Source: Dehalococcoidia bacterium
GTDB lineage: Bacteria > Chloroflexota > Dehalococcoidia > Lucifugimonadales > SHYT01
NCBI GenBank assembly: GCA_009693055.1
Contig: SHYA01000004.1
Location: 1 to 64,000 of the forward strand
Reading direction: 5' to 3'
DNA length: 64,000 nucleotides
A program made the position numbers and the translations under genes. The notes under the pieces were generated by a model. That model saw only the letters and a program-made list of their open reading frames with translations, made no database searches and had not been told where the DNA came from. Of this stretch, positions 34,754-42,715 are shown in pieces; position 1 is the stretch's first letter, and every line of letters starts with the position of its first letter.

Positions 34754-35265
34754 GCACCCGCCTTCAGGCTGGACTTGACCTCCAGCGCGTTGGCGTCTTG
34801 CAAGGCTTGTTCAGCTTTGCCGATCTGCTTCTCGTCCGCGGTCACAAACAGGCCGATGAGGCCTTCGGTAATGCGGGCGTCGTAGAGGCCGAGCTTTGGC
34901 CGCGGGAGCCGCGACTCAAAGATGATCCCCACGATGGTGAAGAGCACCGCGCCCAGCATGGTGCCCTCGTAGGTGATGATGGCCATGGGCGGGAGGGAGA
35001 GGATTGGCTTGCCGCCGGTCACGAGCGGGAAAGCCACCTGCGTCCCCGCGGTGAGGAGCATGCCGACCGTGAAGCCGCACAGCGCGCCAAAGAGGGGGAA
35101 GATGAACAGCTTGTGCTTGGTCGGCTGTTCGCCGAATGTCCCCTCCGGGTAGGGTGAGCCGGAGAGCACCTCAAAGTCGGGGAAGCCGGCTTCCACGACT
35201 TTGTCGGCGCCCGCAACGGCGCTGTCCACGTCCCTGAATAGCCCTAGAACGCTCGCGTTTGCCAT
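34750..35265 (-). CDS. actD: Alternative complex III subunit ActD
   Basis: A 171-residue DUF3341 protein: LGLFRDVDSAVAGADKVVEAGF at the N-terminus, the conserved SPYPEG and KLFIFPLFGALCGFTVGMLL helix, a second helix (GAVLFTIVGIIFESRLP), and a soluble C-terminal ferredoxin-like part. ActD is a structural membrane subunit of the complex. Start ATG 35265. Confidence 0.92.
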   Translation of the reverse strand: MANASVLGLFRDVDSAVAGADKVVEAGFPDFEVLSGSPYPEGTFGEQPTKHKLFIFPLFGALCGFTVGMLLTAGTQVAFPLVTGGKPILSLPPMAIITYEGTMLGAVLFTIVGIIFESRLPRPKLGLYDARITEGLIGLFVTADEKQIGKAEQALQDANALEVKSSLKAGA

Positions 35266-35297
35266 AGCACCCCTCGCTCGATGAGACTTGCGGCCTT

Positions 35298-36671
35298 CTA
35301 CGCCTCCCGGATGATGGCGGGCACCTTGACCTTGCCCACCTGGATCTCGTCCCTCAGGACCTCACCCTCCTTGGCGTCGCTGAGCGGGATGAGGGGGAAG
35401 AACTTGGAGAAGATGAGCAGGCCCAGGATCACCAGGGCGAAGGTGCCGGTCACGATGAGGATCTCCACCGCGCCGGGGCTGTACGCGCCCCAGGAGAACG
35501 TGAGTCCCTGTTTGCGCATCAGCCCTGGGATGATGATCATGAACCGTTCCAGCCACATGCCGATGTTGACGAAGATGGAGATCCAGAACATGGCGGCGAT
35601 GTTCCGGCGGACGTTCCGCAGCATGAACAGCGTCACCGGGAACACGAAGCCCGTCAGGAAGAAGAGGATGAAGAGCATGTTGAAGGGCCACTCGTACAGC
35701 TGCAAGTGGCGGAACGCAACCTCGGCCGACTCTCGGGAGTACAGGCTGAACACGATCTCAAGCACGGTGAAGAAGAACCACCCGATGCCGACGACGGCCA
35801 GGAGCTTGCCCAGGCCGTCGAAATGCTCGGGCCTGATGTACTTTTCCGCCTTGAAGGCCCAGCGCATGACGGCCATCATGGTGACCACGCCGGCTACACC
35901 GGACCAGACGGCGCCGATGACGAAGTAGGGGGCGAAGACCGTGGCGTGCCACCCTTCTACGGCGACGATCATGCCAAAGTCCCAGGATACGATGCTGTGG
36001 ACGGAGACGAAGATGGGCAGGATGATTGCGGAGAGGAGGATGCCCGCCGTCGCCTGGAGGTGCCACTGGCGCTGGGTTCCCCGCCAACCCATAGACAGGA
36101 AACCGTAGAAGGAGTGGCGCCAGCCCGTGGCCCGGTCCCTCATGATGCTGAAGTCAGGGAGCAGCGCGACGTAGACGAACAGGATGGTGCTGGTGAGGTA
36201 GGTGCCGATGGCGCTTGGGTCCCAGATGATGGGCGAGCGGATGTCGGGCCAGATCCCGCGACCAAAGTCGTACGGGAAGACCCAGTAGATGCGCCACATC
36301 CGGCCCAGGTGGACCAACGGCATCATGGCCGCGGTGCCCAGCGAGAAGATGGTGAGGACCTCCGCAGCGCGCGTCGCGGGACGCCGCCACTCCGCCTGCG
36401 TCAAGCGGAGGATGGCGGAGAGCATGATGCCCGCGTGGCTGATGCCCACCCAGAAGACGAAGTTGACCAGGAAGAAGGACCACATGATCGGCCGGTTGTA
36501 GCCGGTAACACCCAGTCCGCGGACGGCCATGTAGACCACGGCTCCAACGCCGGCGGCTACGACCAGTCCAAGGAAACTCACCGCGGCCCACCACCATAAC
36601 GGAGTGGTGAAGACCGGCCTAAGCAGGTCTCGGTTGACCTCTGTCTCTGTGAGTGGGACCCGTTCCTGCAT
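35298..36671 (-). CDS. actC: Alternative complex III subunit ActC (NrfD-like quinol-binding protein)
   Basis: A 457-residue NrfD/PsrC-type membrane protein with about ten helices. Segments FVSVHSIVSWDFGMIVAVEGWHATVFAPYF and NIGMWLERFMIIIPGL match the ActC branch rather than ActF. The HAGIMLSAILRL helix probably lines the quinol site. It couples menaquinol oxidation to electron transfer through ActB iron-sulfur clusters. Start ATG 36671 with AGGTAGG upstream. It follows the second NrfD-like gene, unlike the usual order in which actC follows actB. Confidence 0.9.
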   Translation of the reverse strand: MQERVPLTETEVNRDLLRPVFTTPLWWWAAVSFLGLVVAAGVGAVVYMAVRGLGVTGYNRPIMWSFFLVNFVFWVGISHAGIMLSAILRLTQAEWRRPATRAAEVLTIFSLGTAAMMPLVHLGRMWRIYWVFPYDFGRGIWPDIRSPIIWDPSAIGTYLTSTILFVYVALLPDFSIMRDRATGWRHSFYGFLSMGWRGTQRQWHLQATAGILLSAIILPIFVSVHSIVSWDFGMIVAVEGWHATVFAPYFVIGAVWSGVAGVVTMMAVMRWAFKAEKYIRPEHFDGLGKLLAVVGIGWFFFTVLEIVFSLYSRESAEVAFRHLQLYEWPFNMLFILFFLTGFVFPVTLFMLRNVRRNIAAMFWISIFVNIGMWLERFMIIIPGLMRKQGLTFSWGAYSPGAVEILIVTGTFALVILGLLIFSKFFPLIPLSDAKEGEVLRDEIQVGKVKVPAIIREA

Positions 36672-36712
36672 GGTTTCCTACCTGTCTTTGCCTATCGGCG
36701 CGTGCCGCCAGG

Positions 36713-38140
36713 TCACTCGGGTTTTCCTAGGACCTTGAGCTCGGTCCTATGGAACACGCGGATCCTCTGGAGGACCAGGGCCTCCTTGGCCTCCCACATG
36801 TTCATCACCGGCACAAAGCGCGACGCCAAAACGAAGAGCAAGATCGCCCCGGCAACCGCTCCAATCAGGATGAAGACATCGGCGGCGCCGGGGAAATGCG
36901 CGGTGGGCACGGGGTTTAGGACGTGGTCATTGATCTGGGCGTTGGGGACGGAGAACGAGGCCACGTACAGGCGAATGCGGTCGAACAGCGTGCCGGTCAG
37001 GATGAGGCACGCCACGACGGTCGGCCCCAGGATGCTGCGCCGTATCGGGTTCCAGATGAGCAGGAACAGAGGCAGTACGAAGTTCATCACAAAGGCCGTG
37101 ATAAAGATGTTCCGGTACTGCTCCCCGCCAAAGAACATCAGTGTGAGGACGGCGTGCTCGGCAGGGGTGCGGCCATACCAGTAGGTCATGAAGCCGGAAA
37201 ACCAGAAGTAGAACCAAAAAATGGAAAAGGGCAGCATCAGCTTGCCCAGCGCCCAGAACTGCTCAAGAAAGATGTAATCCTTCAGGCCGCCCCACGTCCG
37301 CAGCACGAACATGGTCACGACGACCGTGGCCAGCGCAGACTGGAAGGCGCTTATCGCCTGCCACGCCGGGAAGATGGAGTCCTTCCACCCAGGCACAAAG
37401 CTCTGCGCAAAGTCAGAGCTGTAGAGGAAATGGAAAAAGACGAGGTTCATAAGGTAAAGGGGCCCCAGGACGGAAAGCGTGGTCCTGAGCACCTTCCACT
37501 GGCGGTGAGTCCCCTCCCATCCCATCGAGAGTCGCGTGTACCACACCTTGCGCTGACCCCTGGAATGGTCTCGCGCCGTGGCGAAATCTGGAAGGGCGGA
37601 AACCCAGACCAGAGCCAGGCCGAGGACAGCGAGCATGATCATGGCGGCGAGCAGCCAGGCGTGCGGCGCGCCCGGCGGCCAACCCTCCCGGACCGCGTTC
37701 ACAAACCAGATGGAGTTGCGGTCAGCTGCGGAGGGGAGCACAAACAGGAGCGGGATGAGCATGAGCGTGGCGAGGACGCCGACGATGCCCCACAGCTCCG
37801 CGATGCGGGAGAGGGGCCGCCCCCAGTGGGCCCGCGCGAGACGCGGGACTACGGAGATGATGGGCGCGGCCATCGCGGTGGTGAGCAGGTAGCCGAGCGC
37901 GGCGGCAAAGTAGCCCCACGGAAGCCGGTCGTCTGTGCCGTCCGCCGCGCGGATGCTGAAGCCGACGATGCCAAGCGCCAACAGCGCGGCCAGGACAGCG
38001 GCGATCAGCCAGAACCGCCCGCTCGTCCGGAACGTCTGCGCAAGGACCTCCTCAGTCACCTGCTGATGGGTCTTGCGCAGGATGTCCGGCCGGTGGTGGT
38101 GGCCGTTACTCGTGTGTTGGGGTTGCTGTTGCTCCGGCAT
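36713..38140 (-). CDS. actF: Alternative complex III subunit ActF (second NrfD-like protein)
   Basis: A 475-residue NrfD-like protein with about ten helices. The LPDFATARD segment, SMGWEGTHRQW, and FWALGKLMLPFSIFWFYFWFSGFMTYWY fit ActF. Start at ATG 38140 (MPEQQQPQHTSNGHHHRPD), overlapping the end of the iron-sulfur gene by 35 bases; the track version adds 101 residues of shadow. The His-rich N-terminus is unusual. ActC and ActF form the pseudo-symmetrical membrane core. Confidence 0.85.
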   Translation of the reverse strand: MPEQQQPQHTSNGHHHRPDILRKTHQQVTEEVLAQTFRTSGRFWLIAAVLAALLALGIVGFSIRAADGTDDRLPWGYFAAALGYLLTTAMAAPIISVVPRLARAHWGRPLSRIAELWGIVGVLATLMLIPLLFVLPSAADRNSIWFVNAVREGWPPGAPHAWLLAAMIMLAVLGLALVWVSALPDFATARDHSRGQRKVWYTRLSMGWEGTHRQWKVLRTTLSVLGPLYLMNLVFFHFLYSSDFAQSFVPGWKDSIFPAWQAISAFQSALATVVVTMFVLRTWGGLKDYIFLEQFWALGKLMLPFSIFWFYFWFSGFMTYWYGRTPAEHAVLTLMFFGGEQYRNIFITAFVMNFVLPLFLLIWNPIRRSILGPTVVACLILTGTLFDRIRLYVASFSVPNAQINDHVLNPVPTAHFPGAADVFILIGAVAGAILLFVLASRFVPVMNMWEAKEALVLQRIRVFHRTELKVLGKPE

Positions 38141-38888
38141 CCTTGTCCACTTTCTTGAGGTAGATGACGTTGGGATCGGTGCCGATGCTGGCGAGCAGCT
38201 GGTAGTGCCGCTCGTCTTTCGCCAATTGGGCCACGCGGCTGCTCGGGTCGTTGATGTCGCCAAAGGTGAGCGTGTTGGTCGGGCAGGCGCGGGCGCAGGC
38301 CGGCGCAAACATCCCGGCCTGCGAGTCAAACTCCTTGTCCTCCAACCGCTGCTCGGACTGGACCTCCTTGCGCCCGGCCTTGCGCAGCCGCTGGACGCAG
38401 AAGGTGCACTTTTCCATGATGCCGCGGGTGCGCACCGTAACATGTGGATTGAGCTGGTTGTTCAGGCTTTCCGGCCAGGTGGGCTGCCAGAAGTTGAAGA
38501 AGCGGGCGTGGTACGGGCAGTTGTTGCCGCAGAGGCGCACGCCGATGCACCGGTTATAGACCTGGACGTTCAGCCCTTCGTTGTTGTGATAGCTGGCGTA
38601 CACGGGGCAGACCGGTTCGCAAGGCGCGTTTTCGCAGTGCTGACACATAATGGGGATGAAGCGCGCCTTGACCTTGCTCGGGTCGCCGGTCTTTTCCGCC
38701 TCCTCAATCCCTTCCCAGTAGCGCTCGATGCGGATCCACTCGTTCGCGCGGCGATGAAGGAAGCGCTCCTCAGTGTTGATGGGGATGTTGTTCTCGGCCT
38801 GGCAGGCGATTACGCAAGCCTGGCAGCCGGTGCACCTGTCCAGGTCCACTACCATCACCCACTTGTGTTGGACTCGCCTGGTGACCAT
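38106..38888 (-). CDS. Alternative complex III iron-sulfur subunit (ActB C-terminal half, ActB2)
   Basis: A 260-residue four-cluster ferredoxin-type subunit. CTGCQACVIAC (C19-C29), CQHCENAPCEPVCP, CIGVRLCGNNCPYH and the C-terminal CTFC ... CARACP groups provide cluster ligands. In the CIGVRLCGNNCP motif the second of the four Cys is Val, leaving three and matching the [3Fe-4S] site known from alternative complex III. In most described complexes this domain is fused to the molybdopterin-like domain as one ActB; here it is a separate gene. Start ATG 38888 with GGAGGGAGA upstream. Confidence 0.9.
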   Translation of the reverse strand: MVTRRVQHKWVMVVDLDRCTGCQACVIACQAENNIPINTEERFLHRRANEWIRIERYWEGIEEAEKTGDPSKVKARFIPIMCQHCENAPCEPVCPVYASYHNNEGLNVQVYNRCIGVRLCGNNCPYHARFFNFWQPTWPESLNNQLNPHVTVRTRGIMEKCTFCVQRLRKAGRKEVQSEQRLEDKEFDSQAGMFAPACARACPTNTLTFGDINDPSSRVAQLAKDERHYQLLASIGTDPNVIYLKKVDKDAGATATPTHE

Positions 38889-38922
38889 ATCTCCCTCCGA
38901 GGTCGCTCAGCTCAGCGCGTGT

Positions 38923-41187
38923 TTATGACGGTTTGGTAACTTGTATGATAGTCCCTCGCTCAAGTTCCACAGGCTGGTCAAACGTGCCTTCAAACTTCGC
39001 GATGTTCGCCCGGCGTCCGGCCTTCTTGACATGCACCTTGGTGGCGGCCCACGCGAAGGCGCCCGTGTCGCGGTCCGTGGCCGGGGCCAGGATGGAGAGC
39101 ACGTTCACGCCGCGTTCCTGCGCGTATCGCCCGTACCACTTGTGGCCCTGGCCGAAGGGGATTGAGACGACGCCGCGGGGCGCGGCGGGGTGCGGGTATG
39201 CGGGCGCTTCCAGGGTGCCTGCGGGGGAGCTGATCTCAAGGACGTCCCCCTCATGGATACCCATCTCCCGCGCTTCCACGAGGTTCATCTCAACCCATGT
39301 GCCCCATACGGCAGTCGTGATAGGGTCTGGGGTGGCTTGCAGCCAGGGGAGGTGGGCGCTCCGCCCGTCCCCGAGGGCGTTGGACACGAAGGGCACCAGG
39401 TGAAAAGCGCGGTCCGCGCCTTCGTACTGGACGTCCTGACGCTCGGTGGGCAGGGGCTTGAGCGCTGCCGCAGGCGCCCTTGAGGTGGCCTGGGGATCCC
39501 ACCACCCGCCGTTGGCCAACAGGTCGATCCAGAACTGTTCAAAGGAGGGAGCGGTGACCGAGCCGCGCCCCAGGGCGTGCAGCTTCCGGGCGCCCTCCAT
39601 GACCAGCTCCCGGTAGGTCTTCCACGGCAGCGTCTGCTGGACCTGCGGCAGCCCCTCTGCAACGGCGAGAAGCACGTCGCCAAAGCCGCGTGAACCCGCA
39701 TCGGCGGTCTGGCGGTCACCTTCCAGGAACTCTCTGACCACCGGCTGTTGAAAGCCCACCGTCTGGAAGCCCGGCCCCGGGTCTGGCACGTCGTCGCCCC
39801 ACTCTTCAAGGCCGGTATGCTCCGGAAGAATGAGGTCCGCGTAAGCGGACGTGTCGCCCAGGAAACTCGCGAAGTTCACGACAAAGGGCACCTGGCCGAG
39901 CGCCTCTTCCGGCCCCAGCGCGCGGGGCAGTCCATAGAGCGGGTCGGTGCCACGGACGACCAGAACGCGGAAGCGTCCGTCCTTCATCTGCTGGAGCAGG
40001 TCTTTCCACTGGCCCATCGGGGTTGGCCGGGCGCGGGCATCCAGCTCGGGGAGCGGCGCCTGCGGATTAAACCGGACGCCGCCGGGTTTGTTGGTGTTGC
40101 CGACGAGAAGGTTCAAGGCGTAGATAGCGTTGAGGTTCGCCACGCCGTTCACGTGGGCGCCGGCGCTCCCGCCTCCAAGCGCCAGTCCCGGCTGGTGCTC
40201 CGCGAACTCCCTCGCGATGCGCTCAATCCTCCCCGCGGGGACGCCGGCGGCCTGGCTGATCTCCTCAGGGCGGAACGCCTCAAGCGCAGCGTGGCCCCGG
40301 CCTCCCGTGAGGGCGCCGGCAGCGGCCCGGTCACCCATCCCTTCCTTGATGATGACGTAGGCCATGCTGAGAGCGAGGGCGCCTTCGTAGCCGGGCTTGA
40401 CCGGCACCCACTCGTCGGCGCTGGCGGCGGTCATGGAGAAACGCGGCTCTATTTGCACCAGCGTGCCGCGCTTGCGCCCTTTGCCTTGGCGGAACTCCCC
40501 GTACTGTCTCATGTACGCAACGGGGTTGAGCCACGTGGAGAGGAGGTCCGAGCCGAACGACAGGACATACCCCGCGTTGGCGATGTCAAAGTGGGGCAGG
40601 GCATCCTGGCCGTACAGCCGCTTGATCGTCTCGTAGAGCGCCGTTTCCTCCGTCGGCTCAAAGACCGCGTGACGGGCGCCGTAGCTCTTGGTGAACTGCT
40701 GCACCAGGTAAGCCAGGTGGCCTCGCAGCGCGTCGGTGGCGAAGAGCACGGAGCCCGGGTCGCCCTGCTGCTGCACGAGGGCGGCGGTGAGCTGGTCCAG
40801 CGCGGCGGCCCAGGAGATCGGCTCAAAGCGGGCCTGCCCCGCACTCCCGACTCTGCGCAGAGGCCCGCGCACACGGTCTGGGTGGTACAGCGCCTGGAGC
40901 GTCGCCTCGCAGCGGGCGCTGTGCTTACCGAAGTTGAGCGGGTAGGCCGGGTTGCCCTCAATCTTCTTGGCGCGCCCCTCCATCACGCGGACGATGATCC
41001 CTTCCGCCGCCCCGCACTCCCGGCACAGCGTGGCATACCACGTGTCCAGGCCGGTGACCATGTCCTCCGGGATTTGGGCCGGACTCTCAACCCGCAGCTC
41101 TTTCCGGTCAAAGGTGCACGCGGCAAAGAGCACCCCGCCCAGGCCGAGGCCCGAGAGCTTGAGGAGCTGGCGGCGCGTTAGCTCCAT
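38923..41187 (-). CDS. Alternative complex III molybdopterin-oxidoreductase-like subunit (ActB N-terminal half, ActB1)
   Basis: A 754-residue protein of the complex iron-sulfur molybdoenzyme fold. The start is ATG 41187, giving MELTRRQLLKLSGLGLGGVLFAAC, a twin-arginine signal that also looks like a lipoprotein signal. CRECGAAEGIIVRVMEGRAKKIEGNP and later PEHTGLEEWGDDVPDPGPG are typical of this family. In characterised alternative complex III this domain lacks molybdenum cofactor and is structural. The iron-sulfur half is encoded by the next gene 34 bases downstream. Confidence 0.9.
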   Translation of the reverse strand: MELTRRQLLKLSGLGLGGVLFAACTFDRKELRVESPAQIPEDMVTGLDTWYATLCRECGAAEGIIVRVMEGRAKKIEGNPAYPLNFGKHSARCEATLQALYHPDRVRGPLRRVGSAGQARFEPISWAAALDQLTAALVQQQGDPGSVLFATDALRGHLAYLVQQFTKSYGARHAVFEPTEETALYETIKRLYGQDALPHFDIANAGYVLSFGSDLLSTWLNPVAYMRQYGEFRQGKGRKRGTLVQIEPRFSMTAASADEWVPVKPGYEGALALSMAYVIIKEGMGDRAAAGALTGGRGHAALEAFRPEEISQAAGVPAGRIERIAREFAEHQPGLALGGGSAGAHVNGVANLNAIYALNLLVGNTNKPGGVRFNPQAPLPELDARARPTPMGQWKDLLQQMKDGRFRVLVVRGTDPLYGLPRALGPEEALGQVPFVVNFASFLGDTSAYADLILPEHTGLEEWGDDVPDPGPGFQTVGFQQPVVREFLEGDRQTADAGSRGFGDVLLAVAEGLPQVQQTLPWKTYRELVMEGARKLHALGRGSVTAPSFEQFWIDLLANGGWWDPQATSRAPAAALKPLPTERQDVQYEGADRAFHLVPFVSNALGDGRSAHLPWLQATPDPITTAVWGTWVEMNLVEAREMGIHEGDVLEISSPAGTLEAPAYPHPAAPRGVVSIPFGQGHKWYGRYAQERGVNVLSILAPATDRDTGAFAWAATKVHVKKAGRRANIAKFEGTFDQPVELERGTIIQVTKPS

Positions 41188-41203
41188 ACGGGCGAGCACC
41201 TTT

Positions 41204-41794
41204 CTAGTAGTGACATACAAAGCAGTCCGTCGGCGCGTTGTTCTGCCGGTGGCAGTCCACACAGTCGCCCATGCGCAGCGAGCGGACCTGTTGCACCCGT
41301 TGCATTGAGCCTACGTCCCCGTGACACGTGGCGCACACCTGAGACGGCAGGATTTCGTCGCGCCGGGTGAAGAAGGTGATGTGGGCTTCGTGCACGAACT
41401 TAACGTGGTCGGGCAGGCGGTGCACCCGGAGCCACTGGATGGGCTGTCCAGCCTGGCTGAAGGCGGCCAATTTCTGAATCTCGGGCCGGTCCTTCGCCAC
41501 GATCTTGTGGCAGAACATGCACTGTTCCACCGGCGGGATGCTGGCCATCGCCTCGGTCGCTACCGTTCGGTGGCAGAAGAGGCAGTCTACGCCGCCGATC
41601 TGCACGTGCGACGGGTGGGGGAAGGCGATGGGTTGCTCCGGCGCGCCCCGGTACCACTGCTCAATCGGCCAGAAGTAGTGCGCCAGGACCCGGGGCACGA
41701 TGGCGAGACCAATGAGCAAGAGGAGGCCGCCAGCGAGGCCGCCAGCGACAATCAGCACCAGTTTCCTGCGCTTCCGTGCCTTGAGGGTCTGCAA
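41204..41794 (-). CDS. actA: Alternative complex III pentaheme cytochrome ActA
   Basis: A 196-residue membrane-anchored cytochrome with five heme sites: CLFCH, CMFCH, CATCH, CVDCH and CFVCH. An N-terminal helix (about residues 12-35) anchors it. Five hemes and the anchor are the standard ActA pattern. It receives electrons from the ActB clusters. It ends in CFVCHY at the very C-terminus. Confidence 0.93.
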   Translation of the reverse strand: MQTLKARKRRKLVLIVAGGLAGGLLLLIGLAIVPRVLAHYFWPIEQWYRGAPEQPIAFPHPSHVQIGGVDCLFCHRTVATEAMASIPPVEQCMFCHKIVAKDRPEIQKLAAFSQAGQPIQWLRVHRLPDHVKFVHEAHITFFTRRDEILPSQVCATCHGDVGSMQRVQQVRSLRMGDCVDCHRQNNAPTDCFVCHY

Positions 41795-41850
41795 TTCTAG
41801 ACTCCTGACGAGGAATCTCTAGCCGCGTGCAAGCAAAGCCCCACAACAGA

Positions 41851-41872
41851 AGGGGCCGGAACTCCGGCCCCT
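41851..41872. repeat. 9-bp hairpin between the 97-residue gene and actA
   Basis: AGGGGCCGG and CCGGCCCCT with an AACT loop. There is no T tract, so it may lower or stabilise expression between the small membrane gene and actA rather than terminate. Confidence 0.45.
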
Positions 41873-42164
41873 ACATCCACCACCGCGTCGGATAGATTAT
41901 ACCCAGCACGCCGCGTAACTCAACCATCCTGAAGAAGAAATAGGCCGCTGTCCCGAGACAGGCGAACGCGATCCCCATCAACGCCGGGCGGATGTTCAGC
42001 GCGTTTCGTGACAGGTGCCCTGTCCCAACCAGGGACGGGATGAACGCAAGCGCCAGGAGCATGTTGGCGGCGAAGCCGATAACGAAGAGGAGGGTGCCGA
42101 AGAAGAACCGCAACAGTTCTCCCGTCTGGCTCCACTCTGCGTTCGTGATGAATGTTGGGTCCAT
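41871..42164 (-). CDS. Small membrane protein leading the alternative complex III operon
   Basis: A 97-residue protein with about two to three hydrophobic helices (LLRFFFGTLLFVIGFAANMLLALAFIPSLV and LMGIAFACLGTAAYFFFRMVEL). I do not recognise it. It lies between the operon promoter and actA, so it may be an accessory or assembly subunit of the complex. Start ATG 42164, about 57 bases downstream of the promoter -10 element. Confidence 0.7.
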   Translation of the reverse strand: MDPTFITNAEWSQTGELLRFFFGTLLFVIGFAANMLLALAFIPSLVGTGHLSRNALNIRPALMGIAFACLGTAAYFFFRMVELRGVLGIIYPTRWWM

Positions 42165-42219
42165 CTCTACCCCAGCGACAGGCTGATGGCGCGGAGCGCG
42201 CCCTCTTGACGGCGTGTGA

Positions 42220-42249
42220 AGCGTATCGCAGAGGTGGCGGGCGTGTCAA
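42220..42249 (-). promoter_or_regulatory. Promoter of the act-ccm operon
   Basis: On the complement TTGACA (42244-42249), 18 bases, TACGCT (42220-42225). All genes from 42164 down to 29285 run in this direction with short gaps or overlaps, so this is the likely main promoter. Confidence 0.6.
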
Positions 42250-42344
42250 TAGGTTTCGCCGCAGAGTCAGCGCGTTCGCGGTGCACATTCGCGTTGCAGG
42301 GCGGAGACGGGGGAGCGCGCTCAAGACGTGCGGCGCCGTGGCTC

Positions 42345-42373
42345 TTGCTCTGCTCAGCGCAAGCCGCTATACT
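42345..42373 (+). promoter_or_regulatory. Promoter of the small Tat-like membrane protein
   Basis: TTGCTC (42345-42350), 17 bases, TATACT (42368-42373), followed 32 bases later by the ATG at 42406. It is divergent from the act operon promoter. Confidence 0.65.
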
Positions 42374-42405
42374 CCTTGCTGACTTCATCTTCCGTGGAGG
42401 AGCGC

Positions 42406-42636
42406 ATGGAGCAGAAGGGACCGGCGCGCGCTGCCCGGCTGTTGAACCGGCGGGAGATCTTAGCCGCAGCGGCTATGGGCATCGGCGCCTTGGCTTCGCT
42501 GACGCTGGTGGGCAGGTTGCTCAGAAGAGAGCGGCGGTCAGACGCCGCCTCCGTGCCCTTGCCTGGCGAGGGTTCCATTTTCCAACCGCGCCGCGACGCC
42601 AGGCTGGAGGAGTGGGAGCGGACTCACCCCCGGTAG
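42406..42636 (+). CDS. Small protein with Tat-like/membrane N-terminus
   Basis: A 76-residue protein, ATG 42406 with GGAGGAG upstream. An RAARLLNRREILAAAAMGIGALASLTLVG segment gives one membrane helix preceded by an Arg-Arg pair, like a twin-arginine signal or a tail-less anchor. The short C-terminus (VPLPGEGSIFQPRRDARLEEWERTHPR) is charged. It has its own promoter and terminator, which argues that it is a real gene. Lying next to the act operon, it could be a small accessory or assembly factor; unknown. Confidence 0.65.
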   Translation: MEQKGPARAARLLNRREILAAAAMGIGALASLTLVGRLLRRERRSDAASVPLPGEGSIFQPRRDARLEEWERTHPR

Positions 42637-42659
42637 GACAGGCCGTTTGAGCAGCGAAT

Positions 42660-42693
42660 AAGGGGCGCTCGTAAGGGTGCCCCTTTTCTTTTT
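42660..42693 (+). terminator. Intrinsic terminator after the small membrane protein
   Basis: AAGGGGC (42660-42666) pairs with GCCCCTT (42679-42685), followed by TTCTTTTT. It lies 24 bases after the stop of the small gene. Confidence 0.75.
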
Positions 42694-42715
42694 GGCCGGC
42701 TGTGGAGGAAGCCCG

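Noticed and set aside
36923-38158. 411-codon plus-strand ORF opposite actF
   Set aside because: Shadow frame rich in Glu/Arg/His; the opposite strand encodes a clear NrfD-like protein.
39748-41181. 477-codon plus-strand ORF opposite actB1
   Set aside because: Shadow of actB1; His/Arg/Val-rich low-information sequence without a ribosome-binding site.
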